A stretch of DNA of 64,000 bases, taken from Pseudomonas corrugata (lineage in GTDB: Bacteria; Pseudomonadota; Gammaproteobacteria; Pseudomonadales; Pseudomonadaceae). The notes beneath the pieces were generated by a model. It saw nothing but the letters and a program-made list of their open reading frames with translations, ran no database searches and was not told where the DNA came from. The DNA lies in NCBI RefSeq assembly GCF_001269905.1, contig NZ_LHVK01000003.1:724981-788980 (forward strand). Reading direction: 5' to 3'. Numbering within the stretch: the stretch's first letter is position 1; each line of letters starts with the position of its first letter. Both the position numbers and the translations under genes were made by a program. This document shows, in pieces, positions 16,693-26,116 of this stretch.

Positions 16693-17385
16693 ATGACTAA
16701 CCGCAGTCAACTCCACCTGGATGGCTACGTCCTCCTGCATCGAGCGATCCCAACCGAGTGGCTCGCAGAGCTCCGTAGCCTATTCGATGCGGGCGTAATA
16801 CCGTCGGATCAATGGCCAACCCCCCGTGGCTGGGATTGGCGTCATTCGCGACTGGACTGCGATCCGAAGATCCAGGCGGTGTGTCGTCTGCCGCCGTTGC
16901 TGGCGGCAGTGGGCGAGTTGATCGGCGAGCGGTTTTTTCTCGCGCAGGTGGAAGGACGCGAGCCCCTGAAGGGCGGTGGTCACCAGCAGTTGCACCGTGA
17001 CCTGTCGGCCCAACGGCCAGGCGACACGGCAGTCGCCCTGGCTTTTTTTGACGACTACGGTCCCGAGAACGGCGCGACGCGGATCGTGCCTGGCAGCCAT
17101 CGCCCGGCGCGGGAAACGCCACCCTTCGACTTCACTGACGAGTCCCGCTCCGTGCAGCTTTCGGGATGTGCCGGCGATATCCTGGTGTTCGATGCCGAGC
17201 TGGTCCACGGGGCTGGTCTGAACGCGAGTGGGGCACGTCGTCGCTCGATCCTGATGGGCTATTTTTCGGAGCAACTTTATGCGTCGCACCTGGAGACTGC
17301 GCACTTACGGAGTATCCGGATGGACACGAGCGAGCGCTTCGAGCCTGCCGATTTTGTCTTTGGTTCGATATGGCCGATGCAGTAG
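16693..17385 (+). CDS. Phytanoyl-CoA dioxygenase (PhyH) family protein
   Basis: A 230-aa Fe(II)/2-oxoglutarate-dependent oxygenase-like protein. The metal-binding H-x-D is in HQQLHRDLSAQ (about residues 97-107), and the distal His is in AELVHGAGLNASG (~177). A following Arg (ARRRSILMGY) is positioned to bind 2-oxoglutarate. The PhyH fold segment GATRIVPGSHRPA is typical. The substrate is unknown; relatives hydroxylate small metabolites or amino acids. It ends 4 bp from the convergent GNAT gene. A decayed paralogue lies at 14935. Confidence 0.82.
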   Translation: MTNRSQLHLDGYVLLHRAIPTEWLAELRSLFDAGVIPSDQWPTPRGWDWRHSRLDCDPKIQAVCRLPPLLAAVGELIGERFFLAQVEGREPLKGGGHQQLHRDLSAQRPGDTAVALAFFDDYGPENGATRIVPGSHRPARETPPFDFTDESRSVQLSGCAGDILVFDAELVHGAGLNASGARRRSILMGYFSEQLYASHLETAHLRSIRMDTSERFEPADFVFGSIWPMQ

Positions 17386-17389
17386 TCAA

Positions 17390-17947
17390 TTACCGTATCT
17401 GCGCAGTACGCCCCAGCCACTGCTCACGGTCCAACGCCCATACTTCCTTGTCCAATTCGCCGCTGACAAATCGCCCCCGTTCTGTCCTGAGCAATCGCAT
17501 TCGCTCACGTTCCGAAATGCGCCGAGAGGCCTGGTTTCCAACGGCCTTGGGCACCACCATCATCGGGCGATCAAGTGTGACGAACCAGTACTCGTTGATG
17601 ACTTCACAGGCCTCGCGCATGTAGCCGTGGCCTTGCCACTGCGGTGACAGCCAGAAGCCGCGGTGGTTGTCTGGTTGGTCGAAGAGGGAAATGCTGCTGA
17701 TGATCTGGGCCGGGTTTGATGCCAGCCGAATCATCCAATGCCACTCTTCGCCGCGCTCGATGGCGGGCAGGGCGTGGTCGCGCACGTAGCCCAGTGCGCC
17801 GTCGGCGGGGTAGGGCCAGGGCACTCGGCTATCGAGATAGCGAACCACTTCCCAATGGGGGAACAGCGCCTGGATGGCGGGGGCATCTGACAGTTGCAAT
17901 GGCGTGAGGATCAGGCGTTGGGTTTGGAAGGTCGGGAGGGAGGACAT
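17390..17947 (-). CDS. GNAT-family N-acetyltransferase
   Basis: A 185-aa acetyltransferase of the RimJ/RimL type. It begins TQRLILTPLQLSDAPAIQAL, has the beta-strand GFWLSPQWQGHGYM with the acetyl-CoA binding Q/R-x-x-G-x-G/A pattern (QWQGHGYMREA), and ends in a charged tail. The start at 17947 (MSSLPTFQTQR) puts the family N-terminus at the front and has AAGGAT ~9 nt upstream; longer in-frame starts to 18022 are unlikely. Its acceptor (protein N-terminus or small molecule) cannot be told from sequence. It is convergent with the PhyH gene. Confidence 0.8.
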   Translation of the reverse strand: MSSLPTFQTQRLILTPLQLSDAPAIQALFPHWEVVRYLDSRVPWPYPADGALGYVRDHALPAIERGEEWHWMIRLASNPAQIISSISLFDQPDNHRGFWLSPQWQGHGYMREACEVINEYWFVTLDRPMMVVPKAVGNQASRRISERERMRLLRTERGRFVSGELDKEVWALDREQWLGRTAQIR

Positions 17948-18496
17948 GACGGTCGATCCTTGAGCGCGGAGAGATGAAGATAATTGGATTCCGGTATGGC
18001 TGTCGAACGGGTGCTGTGACACGAGTTTGGGCTATGGCTGCAGGCCCTGTTTGCCCAGATCCCGTGTGGACACACATTCTGCGTCCGACACCAGCCCCCT
18101 GTGGGAGCGAGCTCTCGATGGCGGTGAGGCTGTCATGGTGTTGGTTTACATCATCCATCACCGAGGCCGCCTTGCACCTTCCCTGTTCCGGCTCAGGCCC
18201 AGGCTGATCGCGTCCAGCATAGAGCAGCTCTTTGTATCGCCGGTGCTTGAGCGCGGCGAGATTGAGTTATGCCCCAGGCGATGACCAATGAGATTAAGGG
18301 CGTGAAAATGTACGTTGGTATATCGATGATCATGGTGAGGCGGTTCGATCTGATCCGGTTTTTTTGCTGGCAGGTGCGGCTGTAATGCCACCTGATGCCC
18401 GGGCCAGAATACGGCCGTGTTCATCGAAACCGGTTCACCTCAGAACCCTGTGGGAGCGAGGTGGCTGCTTGCTGCGATTTTCTTTCAGGAGTGCTT
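17948..18496. other. Intergenic region with single REP units
   Basis: No gene is supported. It holds isolated REP-type units beginning CTGTGGGAGCGAG near 18100 and 18448. Apparent ORFs here are translations of these repeats. Confidence 0.5.
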
Positions 18497-18580
18497 ATGA
18501 CGAAGATGGCGATTTTTCTGGGTGGCTTCCTGGCGCTGACCCTGCTGATTGGTGTGCTTGCGACCATCTCGCCGGTGTAG
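18497..18580 (+). CDS. 27-aa single-span membrane peptide
   Basis: The short gene encodes MTKMAIFLGGFLALTLLIGV followed by LATISPV. It is one hydrophobic helix from about residue 4 to 24 with a cationic start, so it should sit in the inner membrane. AGGA at 18487-18490 precedes the ATG by ~6 nt. Immediately after the stop is a hairpin-forming repeat (18586-18617). The peptide resembles small accessory subunits or regulators of membrane complexes, but I do not recognise a named family. Confidence 0.55.
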   Translation: MTKMAIFLGGFLALTLLIGVLATISPV

Positions 18581-18585
18581 ACCGA

Positions 18586-18617
18586 CTGTGGCAAGGGGAT
18601 TTATCCCCTCGCCACAG
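18586..18617. repeat. Palindromic GTGGCNAGGGG repeat
   Basis: CTGTGGCAAGGGGATT... pairs with ...TCCCCTCGCCACAG. It belongs to the second intergenic repeat family of this window (see 42053, 45027 and 52241). It lies between the 27-aa gene and cheB, converging, and may act as a terminator for both. Confidence 0.75.
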
Positions 18618-18629
18618 AGGCTCCTATTG

Positions 18630-19697
18630 CTATCGATGCAAAATCACCTGTGCAATCTCCTGCAACCCCATCACCCGCTGGGCGGCGTTGAGCTTGATGG
18701 CTTCCTTGGGCATGCCGAAGACCACGCAGCTGGCTTCGTCCTGGGCCACGGTGGCGCTGCCGGCGTCGAGCATTTCCTTCAGGCCGCGGGCACCGTCGTC
18801 GCCCATGCCGGTCATGATCACGCCGGTGGCGTTGCGGCCGGCAAACTTGGCCACTGAGCGAAACAGTACGTCCACCGACGGGCGATGGCGATTGACCAGC
18901 GGTCCGTCCACCACCTGCACGTGGTAGAACGCGCCGCTGCGAGTCACCATCATGTGTTTGCCGCCGGGGGCGATGAGGGCCAGGCCCGGGTGGATGCGGT
19001 CGTTGTTGCGGGCTTCGCGGACTTCGATCTGACACAGGCTGTTGAGCCGGGCGGCGAACGAGGCGGTAAATTTTTCCGGCATATGCTGGACGATGACGAT
19101 CCCCGGACACACCCGCGGCAGGGCAGTCAACACCGCCTCCAGGGCTTGCGTGCCGCCGGTGGAGGTACCGAGGGCGACGATGCGTTCAGTGGTTTGCGCC
19201 ATGGCGTGGCCGTTCGCGGCGGGCAGCATGGCATCGGCGTTGAGCTTGACGGCCGGTACCAGTGGCGCGGGACGCTTGCCCAGGTTGCGGACGTTGACCT
19301 GGGCGGCCCCCCGGATCGCCGCCACCAGTTCCGGCGCCGACTCCAGCAGGAAGTTCTTCAAGCCGCTGGTGGGCTTGGTGATGATTTCCACCGCCCCGGC
19401 GGCCATCGCCTGCAAGGTGGTTTCCGCGCCCCTGGGGGTCAGTGATGAGCAGATCACCACCGGCGTCGGGCGCTCGCTCATGATTTTCTTCAGGAAGGTG
19501 ATGCCGTCCATGCGTGGCATTTCCACGTCCAGCACGATCACGTCCGGCCACTCCCGGGCCAGCTTGTCCATGGCAAAGATCGGATCGGAGGCCGCGCCCA
19601 TGACGTGAATGTCCGGGGTGTCACTGAGAATCGCCAGCAGTACCTGGCGAACCACGGCAGAGTCATCCACCAGCAATACATTGATCTTTTTTGACAT
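18630..19697 (-). CDS. cheB: Chemotaxis methylesterase/glutaminase CheB
   Basis: A 355-aa receptor-modification enzyme that removes methyl groups from (and deamidates) chemoreceptors. The receiver domain (1-120) has DDSAVVR and phospho-acceptor Asp57. The esterase domain (about 165-355) has the catalytic Ser179 ([11 protein letters not shown]), His205 (VQHMP) and Asp301 (GMGDDGA). The start at 19697 ([14 protein letters not shown]) gives the canonical N-terminus. It is the last gene of the minus-strand chemosensory operon, right after cheD. Confidence 0.93.
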   Translation of the reverse strand: MSKKINVLLVDDSAVVRQVLLAILSDTPDIHVMGAASDPIFAMDKLAREWPDVIVLDVEMPRMDGITFLKKIMSERPTPVVICSSLTPRGAETTLQAMAAGAVEIITKPTSGLKNFLLESAPELVAAIRGAAQVNVRNLGKRPAPLVPAVKLNADAMLPAANGHAMAQTTERIVALGTSTGGTQALEAVLTALPRVCPGIVIVQHMPEKFTASFAARLNSLCQIEVREARNNDRIHPGLALIAPGGKHMMVTRSGAFYHVQVVDGPLVNRHRPSVDVLFRSVAKFAGRNATGVIMTGMGDDGARGLKEMLDAGSATVAQDEASCVVFGMPKEAIKLNAAQRVMGLQEIAQVILHR

Positions 19698-19699
19698 GG

Positions 19700-20209
19700 T
19701 TAATGCCGGGTCCTTATCGGTTGGTGCCTGACCCACACGTCGCCGCTGCACAGGTCGAAAATGATGTTGCGATAGCCGGTGCTGCCCATGTCCTGGGCAA
19801 TCAGGTCCAGGCGATAGAGGGCGGCCATTTCCAGCGCCGCATTGACGTTCAGCCGCGCGACGTCACCGAAGGGGACTTGCCGTTGCAGCTCGGGGAACAT
19901 CTCGCCGCCGCCGAACAGCTTGAGCTGGTATTCCTCGGGTTCGGTGTGATGGGCCCGCGCCTCGCGGATGAACAGTTCGATCGCTTCGTCGGCGTACATG
20001 CCGTTGAGGGCCGTGGAGCAGCGTATGCGGCTGGGCAGCATGAAGTGGCACATGCCGCCGATCCTGTGTTCGGGATGCCACAAGGTAATCGCCACGCAGG
20101 AGCCGAGGATGGTGCGCAGCCGAGTCGGGCACGTGGCAAAGCGAAATTCACCCGGTGCCAGGTAGACCTCGGCGACGTTCCTCGTTGCGGGTTGCATGAC
20201 GGCGCTCAT
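19700..20209 (-). CDS. cheD: Chemoreceptor glutamine deamidase CheD
   Basis: A 169-aa protein. The family's catalytic Cys is in [12 protein letters not shown] and the His in GGMCHFMLP. CheD deamidates specific glutamines of receptors and in some bacteria interacts with a CheY phosphatase. ATG 20209 overlaps the cheR stop (ATGA), which fixes the start; the open frame upstream lies over cheR and is not used. It is followed directly by cheB. Confidence 0.9.
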   Translation of the reverse strand: MSAVMQPATRNVAEVYLAPGEFRFATCPTRLRTILGSCVAITLWHPEHRIGGMCHFMLPSRIRCSTALNGMYADEAIELFIREARAHHTEPEEYQLKLFGGGEMFPELQRQVPFGDVARLNVNAALEMAALYRLDLIAQDMGSTGYRNIIFDLCSGDVWVRHQPIRTRH

Positions 20210-21042
20210 GGCTTGCGGTAAATCGATGGCATCACCATTTTCAATGCATCGGAAACCCCGTTGAGGCTTTCCGAATGGCTCACGATGAAATACCCGCCGG
20301 ACTTGAGCCGGGGGATCAATCGGGCAACCACTTTGCTTTTGGTGGGTTGGTCGAAATAGATCATGACGTTGCGCAGGAAAATCACATCGAACTCTCCCAG
20401 CTCCGGCAGGGTGTCGTTGAGGTTGACCTGGACGAAGTTGACGCGGTTGCGCAACGCTCTGTCGATCAGGAACGTGCCTTGCTGGCTGCCGGTGCCCTTG
20501 AGGCAGTACTTCACCAGCAGTGGCTGGGGCAGGGTGCGGGCACGCTCCATCGGGTAATGCCCGGCGCGCGCCTTGGCCAGCACCTGGGTGCTGATGTCCG
20601 AACCGATGACTTCCCAAGGTGTGGTACCCAGCCCTTCGGCCAGGGTCATCGCCAGGCTGTAGGGTTCCTCTCCAGATGAGCTGGCTGCGCTCCAGAGGCG
20701 AAAGGTCTTGCCCGGTACAGCCTGGGGCAGCACGTGCTGGCGCAGGAAATCGAAGTGCTTGGGTTCGCGGAAGAAGTAGGTTTCGTTGGTGGTGAGCAGG
20801 TCCAGCGCCACCTGCAACTCATCGCTGCGCTGGCCGCTCATGATCAGTTTGAAGTAATCGCCATAGCTGCCCAGCTCATAGTGCTTGAGGCGCTTGGACA
20901 AACGCCCGGCCACCAGGGCTTTCTTGGCGTCGGACAAGTTGATCCCGGCCGCCTTGTACAGCCAGGATTGAAACTGGCTGAACTCACGATCACTGAGGGT
21001 CAGTGAGTTCACAGTGCGTTCCTTGCAGGTGTCGGTGTTCAC
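20206..21042 (-). CDS. cheR: Chemotaxis methyltransferase CheR
   Basis: A 278-aa S-adenosylmethionine-dependent glutamate methyltransferase acting on chemoreceptors. The N-terminal helical domain (LSDREFSQFQSWLYKAAGIN) is followed by the SAM domain: LWSAASSSGEEPYSLAMTLA, VIGSDISTQVLAKA and FDVIFLRNVMIYF. The C-terminus ends at SIYRKP without TPR repeats, as in simple CheR proteins. ATG 21042 overlaps the cheW stop by ATGA, so translation is coupled. Confidence 0.93.
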   Translation of the reverse strand: MNTDTCKERTVNSLTLSDREFSQFQSWLYKAAGINLSDAKKALVAGRLSKRLKHYELGSYGDYFKLIMSGQRSDELQVALDLLTTNETYFFREPKHFDFLRQHVLPQAVPGKTFRLWSAASSSGEEPYSLAMTLAEGLGTTPWEVIGSDISTQVLAKARAGHYPMERARTLPQPLLVKYCLKGTGSQQGTFLIDRALRNRVNFVQVNLNDTLPELGEFDVIFLRNVMIYFDQPTKSKVVARLIPRLKSGGYFIVSHSESLNGVSDALKMVMPSIYRKP

Positions 21043-21575
21043 GGGCTTTCAAACTCCAGCGCAGTCGGGCTGGCTTCGGCCAGTTGGGACATTTCGTCGA
21101 TAGACAGTACACGGCCCACCTCCAGCACAATCACGAACTTGCCGTCGACCTTGGCCATGCCGCTGATGAAGTCGGCACGGATCTTCGCCCCGAAACTCGG
21201 AGGCGGTTCGATCTGCGAGGCCGGGATTTCCAGTACCGCCGATACCGTGTCCACCAGCAGGCCGATGTCCTGGGCGTGGCCGTCTTCGGTGTTGGCCTCG
21301 ATGATCACCACGCAGGAACGCCGGGTGATCGAGGAGTTCTGCCGACCGAAACGGGCCGACAGGTCCACCACCGGCACCACTGCACCGCGCAGGTTGATGA
21401 CCCCACGAACGAAGGCCGGCATCATCGGCACCACAGTCAGGTTGCCGTATTCGATGATTTCCTTGATGCAGAGGATGCCGATGGCAAACATCTCTGTACC
21501 CAGCATGAATGTCAGGTATTGCGCTTCTTCCTCGACCGCGATGGCGGTTTGACGGGTGGTAGCGATGGCGCCCAT
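21039..21575 (-). CDS. cheW: Chemotaxis adaptor CheW
   Basis: A 178-aa scaffold linking receptors to CheA. The single CheW/SH3-like domain shows QYLTFMLGTEMFAIGILCIK, MPAFVRGVINLRGAVVPVVD and DIGLLVDTVSAVLEI. It has an ~18-residue N-terminal extension before the domain. AAAGGAG on the minus strand precedes the ATG. It lies between the membrane receptor gene and cheR in the operon. Confidence 0.93.
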   Translation of the reverse strand: MGAIATTRQTAIAVEEEAQYLTFMLGTEMFAIGILCIKEIIEYGNLTVVPMMPAFVRGVINLRGAVVPVVDLSARFGRQNSSITRRSCVVIIEANTEDGHAQDIGLLVDTVSAVLEIPASQIEPPPSFGAKIRADFISGMAKVDGKFVIVLEVGRVLSIDEMSQLAEASPTALEFESP

Positions 21576-21613
21576 GGCTTTTCTCCTTTAAGCGAGCCTG
21601 TGGAAGCGGACCG

Positions 21614-23272
21614 TCAGAATCGGGTGAATTCGGATTCGTCCGGCGCGCTGGCCATGTTGTAGGCAAACGCCTTGGGTAACGCGGTCACCGAGGCCCGGGC
21701 CGGCTTGCGGCTGGATGGCCCGGGTGTGTGGTCGACCTTCACCGGCAGGCTGACCGACTTGGGCGGCGTGTCGAGGGTGAAGAAACTCATGGCCTGTTGC
21801 AGTTGTTCGGCCTGGCTGCTCATTTCCTCGGCGGTGGCGGCGAGCTCTTCGCTGCTGGAGGCGTTCTGCTGGGTCACCTGGTTGAGCTGGGTCATGGCGG
21901 TGTTGATCTGTGCCACGCCGGCGGCCTGCTCTTCGGAGGCAGCGCTGATTTCCTGCACCAGGTCCGAGGTCTTGTTGATCGATGGCACCATCTCATCGAG
22001 CAGGTTGCCGGCTTTCTCGGCCATGTCGACGCTGCTGGAGGACAGTTCGCCGATTTCCTGGGCGGCAACCTGGCTGCGTTCGGCCAGTTTGCGCACTTCG
22101 GCGGCGACGACGGCGAAGCCTTTGCCATGCTCGCCGGCGCGGGCGGCTTCGATGGCGGCGTTGAGCGCCAGCAGGTTGGTCTGGTAGGCGATGTCGTCGA
22201 TGATGCTGATACGCTGGGCGATTTTCTTCATCGCCACCACGGTCTGCTGCACCGAGTCGCCACCGTCGGTGGCTTCCTTGGCGGCCTTGCTGGCCATGCC
22301 GTCGGTGACCTTGGCGTTCTCGGTATTCTGGTTGATGCTGGCGCTCATCTGTTCGATGGAGGCGCTGGTTTCCTCGACGCTGGCCGCCTGTTCGCTGGTG
22401 GCCTGGCTCATGGACTGTGCGGTGGCGCTGACTTGCTCGGAGGCGCTGGCCAGGTTGTCCGCCGCATTGCGCACTTCACCGATGATATGGGACAGCTTGC
22501 CCACCATGTTCTGCATGGCGTTGAGGACCATGCCGGTTTCGTCCTTGGAGCCGCCCTCGATTTTCGCATTCAGATTGCCTTCGGCGAGCTGTTCGGCCAC
22601 CGATGCGGCTTGTTTCAAGGGGCGGGAAATGACCCGGGAGATGAACAGCGCCAGGCCCAGGCCGATCAGCAGCGCGGCAACCAGCACGGCAATGATCGAC
22701 AGGCGCGATTTTTCAAACAGCGCCGTGCCGCGTTCACTGGCCGCGTTGGCACCGGCGTCATTGAGCTCCACCAGTTTCTGCAGGTCGGCGGTTACCAGTT
22801 CGAATCGGCGCCTGGACTCGCCCTTGAGCAACGCGTGGGCCTGGTCGGTCAGGTTCTGCCGGGACAGTGCCAACAGGTCTTTACTGACCGCGAGATAGGC
22901 GGTCCAGTCATTGCGGGTTGTCTCGAACAGCTGGCGGTCCTCGGCGGTGGAAAGCAGTTTTTCATAGGTCGCCAGACGGGACTCGAAACCATTCCTGGAT
23001 TCTTCCGCTTCCTGTTCGACCGTGGTGCGCTCCTGCTCGGAATCAGCGGTGATGTGACGGTTTTCCTTGAGGCGATAGTTCGCGCCGTAGAAACGCATGC
23101 CGGAGGCCGCGCGCATGGACGGCATCCAGTTTTCACGAATCTCGGTGGTGGTGCCGTTCACTTCGCCCAGTTGGATGATCGAGAACCCCCCCATGACGGC
23201 GGTCAGGGCCAGCACCACAAGAAATGAGGTGATCAGTTTGGTGGCGATTCTAAGATCGTAGAACCATTTCAT
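21614..23272 (-). CDS. Methyl-accepting chemotaxis protein
   Basis: A 552-aa transmembrane chemoreceptor. N-terminal helix at about 8-30, a ~150-residue periplasmic four-helix-bundle sensor (4HB_MCP type; [20 protein letters not shown]), second helix at ~185-207, HAMP ([20 protein letters not shown]) and a long signalling coiled coil with the hairpin tip [20 protein letters not shown]. The start at 23272 ([13 protein letters not shown]) has GAGAGG upstream; six extra residues from 23290 are unlikely. Its ligand is unknown. It is part of the che operon between cheA and cheW. Confidence 0.9.
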   Translation of the reverse strand: MKWFYDLRIATKLITSFLVVLALTAVMGGFSIIQLGEVNGTTTEIRENWMPSMRAASGMRFYGANYRLKENRHITADSEQERTTVEQEAEESRNGFESRLATYEKLLSTAEDRQLFETTRNDWTAYLAVSKDLLALSRQNLTDQAHALLKGESRRRFELVTADLQKLVELNDAGANAASERGTALFEKSRLSIIAVLVAALLIGLGLALFISRVISRPLKQAASVAEQLAEGNLNAKIEGGSKDETGMVLNAMQNMVGKLSHIIGEVRNAADNLASASEQVSATAQSMSQATSEQAASVEETSASIEQMSASINQNTENAKVTDGMASKAAKEATDGGDSVQQTVVAMKKIAQRISIIDDIAYQTNLLALNAAIEAARAGEHGKGFAVVAAEVRKLAERSQVAAQEIGELSSSSVDMAEKAGNLLDEMVPSINKTSDLVQEISAASEEQAAGVAQINTAMTQLNQVTQQNASSSEELAATAEEMSSQAEQLQQAMSFFTLDTPPKSVSLPVKVDHTPGPSSRKPARASVTALPKAFAYNMASAPDESEFTRF

Positions 23273-23305
23273 TGGGAAATACCTCTCCATGGAGTTGCTA
23301 AAGCG

Positions 23306-25402
23306 TCAGCGAGCGTTGGCTTGTGAGAATTGGGTGGGTGTGTAGCGGTTTTCTATCTGGGCGATCTGGGTGAGCAGTGCCGGCACGTCGAGAATCAAGG
23401 CCACGGCGCCGCTGCCCAGGATGGTCGAACCGCTGATGCCGCGCAGTGCACCGAACAACTTGCCCAAGGGCTTGATGACGGTCTGGAATTCACCCAGCAG
23501 GTCATCCACCACCAGTCCGGCCTTGAGTTCGGCATAGCGCACCACCACCACGTTCTGCCGGCGCGAAGCCCGGCCTTCGTGGTTGAAGTGATCGCGCAGG
23601 TACACCAGGGGCAGCACTTCGCCGCGCAGGTCCAGGTAACCCTGTTCGCGGCTGGCGGTGCCATCGTCTTCGCTCAGCTCGATGCATTCCTGGACCATGT
23701 CCAGCGGAATGACATAGGTAGACTGGTCGATGCCCACCAGGAAGCCATTGATGATCGCCAGGGTCAGCGGCAAACGGATGCGCACCACGGTGCCCCGGCC
23801 CGGTTGGCTGTCCAGGTCCACGGTGCCGCGCAGCAGGGTGATGTTGCGCTTGACCACATCCATGCCTACGCCCCGGCCCGACAGGCTGGTGACGGCCTGG
23901 GCGGTGGAAAAACCGGGTTCGAAAATCAGGTTGTAGATCTCCTGGTCAGTCGGGCTGGCACCAGGGGCGACCAGGCCGCGTTCCTGGGCCTTTTCCAGGA
24001 TCCGGTCACGGTTCAGGCCGGCGCCGTCGTCAGCGATTTCCAGCACGATGCTGCCCGAGTCGTGGTAAGCATTGAGGTGTAGATGCCCTTTGGCCGGCTT
24101 GCCGGCGGCCAGTCGCGCTTGAGCGGTCTCGATGCCGTGGTCCATGGCGTTGCGCAGCAGGTGCATGAGCGGGTCGCCGATTTTCTCCACCACGGTCTTG
24201 TCCAGCTCGGTTTCCGCGCCGCTGATGATCAGGTCGATGTCCTTGCCCAGTTCCTGGCTGACATCGCGCACCACCCGGCGGAACCGGTTGAAGGTTTCAC
24301 CGATGGGGATCATGCGCAGGCGCAGGGCGCCGTCGAGGATCTCTTCCACCAGCCCGGACACCGTCGAGGTGGCCTCCTGCAACGAGTCGTCGTGGCAGTT
24401 GCGGGCCAGCAGGCTGGTGCCGGCACTGGCGATGACCAGTTCACCCACCAGGTTGATCAGCTCATCGAGTTTGTCGGCGTTGACCCGCACATAAGCGCCG
24501 TCCTTGGCCTTGTTTTCACTGCTGGCCGATGGTCTGTCGGCCGGGAGTTGGCCAGACGTTCGCGCAGCCTTGCGCTGGTCCGGCAGCAGGTCGCCGGTGG
24601 TGACCAACGCTGTGCTTTCGTCGTTCGGTTCCTGAGCGGTGGCAACCAGCCTGGTGTTCACACGCTCATCCACGGCCACGATCTCGATCAGGCAATCTTC
24701 CCGGACGAAATCGAAGACTTCGTTGATTGCCCCGTGGCTGGCGGCTGAGCTGAAATCGATATCGAACCCCAGGTAGCAGGATTCGGCATCAAAGGCTTCG
24801 ACGCCGGGCAACGCCTCTGTCAGCGTGTCGAGGTGGATGATTTCACCCAGGGTCTGCAGATAGCGCAGGAATGACAGTGGGTCCATGCCGTTGCGAAATA
24901 CGTCTTGGCCGAAACGCAGGGAAATGTGCCAGAGGCGCGTTCCGGACGGCTCTTGTGCTGTGGTTTCAGTCGCCGGTGCCGGGGCGTCGCCAGGCGGCGG
25001 GGCCTGGTACTCCTGCAGCACCTGGCACAGTTCCATTTCCCGCTTCAGGGCCGGCGGCGTCAACGTCCCACCCTGGTTGGCAACCACGTTGATCAGTTCC
25101 AGCATGTGGTCGCTGGACTTGAGCAGCACCGCGATCAGGCCGGTGTCTACCTCGACGCTGCCATTGCGCAGGCGATCGAGCACATCTTCGACGATGTGGG
25201 TGAAGCTGACGATAGGCTCCAGGCCGAACAGCCCGGCCGAGCCCTTGATGGTGTGGGCCGCGCGGAAGATCGCGCCGATGGCGTCATCGTCGCCCGGGTC
25301 GTTTTCCAGTTGCAGCAGGGATTCTTCCATCGCCTGCAACTGCTCCCGTGCCTCGACGATGAACGTTTGTTGTGCCTGGTCGAGATTGATGCTCACGCTC
25401 AT
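23306..25402 (-). CDS. cheA: Chemotaxis histidine kinase CheA
   Basis: A 698-aa central kinase. Hpt domain with phospho-acceptor His50 (FRAAHTIKGSAGLFG), a ~190-residue linker/P2-like region (which contains FRNGMDPLSFLRYLQTLGEI), dimerisation region (VRVNADKLDELINLVGELVI), HATPase domain (HLLRNAMDHGIE; DDGAGLNRDRI; GRGVGMDVVK) and a C-terminal CheW-like domain. It passes phosphate to CheY and CheB. It is preceded by the STAS gene and followed by the receptor gene. Confidence 0.93.
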   Translation of the reverse strand: MSVSINLDQAQQTFIVEAREQLQAMEESLLQLENDPGDDDAIGAIFRAAHTIKGSAGLFGLEPIVSFTHIVEDVLDRLRNGSVEVDTGLIAVLLKSSDHMLELINVVANQGGTLTPPALKREMELCQVLQEYQAPPPGDAPAPATETTAQEPSGTRLWHISLRFGQDVFRNGMDPLSFLRYLQTLGEIIHLDTLTEALPGVEAFDAESCYLGFDIDFSSAASHGAINEVFDFVREDCLIEIVAVDERVNTRLVATAQEPNDESTALVTTGDLLPDQRKAARTSGQLPADRPSASSENKAKDGAYVRVNADKLDELINLVGELVIASAGTSLLARNCHDDSLQEATSTVSGLVEEILDGALRLRMIPIGETFNRFRRVVRDVSQELGKDIDLIISGAETELDKTVVEKIGDPLMHLLRNAMDHGIETAQARLAAGKPAKGHLHLNAYHDSGSIVLEIADDGAGLNRDRILEKAQERGLVAPGASPTDQEIYNLIFEPGFSTAQAVTSLSGRGVGMDVVKRNITLLRGTVDLDSQPGRGTVVRIRLPLTLAIINGFLVGIDQSTYVIPLDMVQECIELSEDDGTASREQGYLDLRGEVLPLVYLRDHFNHEGRASRRQNVVVVRYAELKAGLVVDDLLGEFQTVIKPLGKLFGALRGISGSTILGSGAVALILDVPALLTQIAQIENRYTPTQFSQANAR

Positions 25403-25435
25403 ATCCTTTGTCGTGTCGGGCGGTGACGGCTGCGC

Positions 25436-25720
25436 TCAGGCCGGCAAGTTGCACAGCTCGAGTGTTTCGCTGACGGTCTTGCTGCGCGCGGTCAAGGCCA
25501 GCTGGGTACCGGCCTTCGGCGCTTCGCGCAGGGCTATCAGCAGCAATTGCAGCCCGGCACCGTCCATTTCGGTTACCTGTGACAGGTCCAGCTCCATGCG
25601 CCGCGTATTGCCCAGACATGGCAGCAGTTGCGCAGCGAGGTCGGCGGCGGTGTAGATCGTCAGCTCGCCGTCGATCTGCGCATGCGCGGTGTCACCTTGT
25701 GTTTCGTACAGCAGCGGCAT
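25436..25720 (-). CDS. STAS-domain protein of the chemosensory operon
   Basis: A 94-aa single STAS domain. It has the family's core MELDLSQVTEMDGAGLQLLL, in which the usual phospho-acceptor Ser is not obvious; the position after the Asp is Gly-Ala-Gly. STAS proteins commonly act as anti-sigma-factor antagonists; embedded between cheY and cheA they may tune the pathway by a partner switch. ATG 25720 has GGAGG 5 nt upstream. The spacing to cheA (33 nt) and cheY (16 nt) indicates one operon. Confidence 0.85.
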   Translation of the reverse strand: MPLLYETQGDTAHAQIDGELTIYTAADLAAQLLPCLGNTRRMELDLSQVTEMDGAGLQLLLIALREAPKAGTQLALTARSKTVSETLELCNLPA

Positions 25721-25736
25721 CACGGCCTCCGGCCAG

Positions 25737-26105
25737 CTAAGGCAGAATCAATTTGGACACCGCCGCCAGCATCTGCGCCGGCTGGAACGGCTTGACCACC
25801 CAGGCCTTGGCGCCTGCCGCCTGGCCTTCCTGTTTTTTCGATTCCTGGGATTCGGTGGTGAGCATGATGATCGGCGTGAACTTGTAGCTGGCCAGCTTCT
25901 TGACCTCCTTGACGAAGGTGATGCCGTCCATGTTCGGCATGTTCACGTCACTGATGATCAGGTGCACTTTCTGCCCATTGAGCTTGCCCAGCGCATCCTT
26001 GCCATCGCTGGCCTCGATCACGTCGTAGCCGGCACTTTTCAACGCAATGCCGACGACTTGCCGAACGCTCGCAGAGTCGTCGACAACCAATACACTTTTA
26101 GCCAT
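25737..26105 (-). CDS. cheY: CheY-type response regulator
   Basis: A 122-aa stand-alone receiver domain. It has the acidic pair (VLVVDDSASVRQ), phospho-acceptor Asp54-type position (VHLIISDVNMPNMDG), Thr (MLTTES) and Lys (WVVKPFQP). It is the output regulator of the operon and probably interacts with a motor or other effector, which cannot be told. ATG 26105 is preferred because it yields the standard MAKSVLVVDDS start with AGGAGAG ~7 nt upstream. Confidence 0.93.
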   Translation of the reverse strand: MAKSVLVVDDSASVRQVVGIALKSAGYDVIEASDGKDALGKLNGQKVHLIISDVNMPNMDGITFVKEVKKLASYKFTPIIMLTTESQESKKQEGQAAGAKAWVVKPFQPAQMLAAVSKLILP

Positions 26106-26116
26106 GAACGGCTCTC

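Noticed and set aside
21728..23227. A 499-codon open frame on the plus strand opposite the MCP gene
   Set aside because: It is a mirror of the receptor gene caused by high third-position GC on the coding strand; the minus strand gives a full canonical MCP and the plus frame has no domain.
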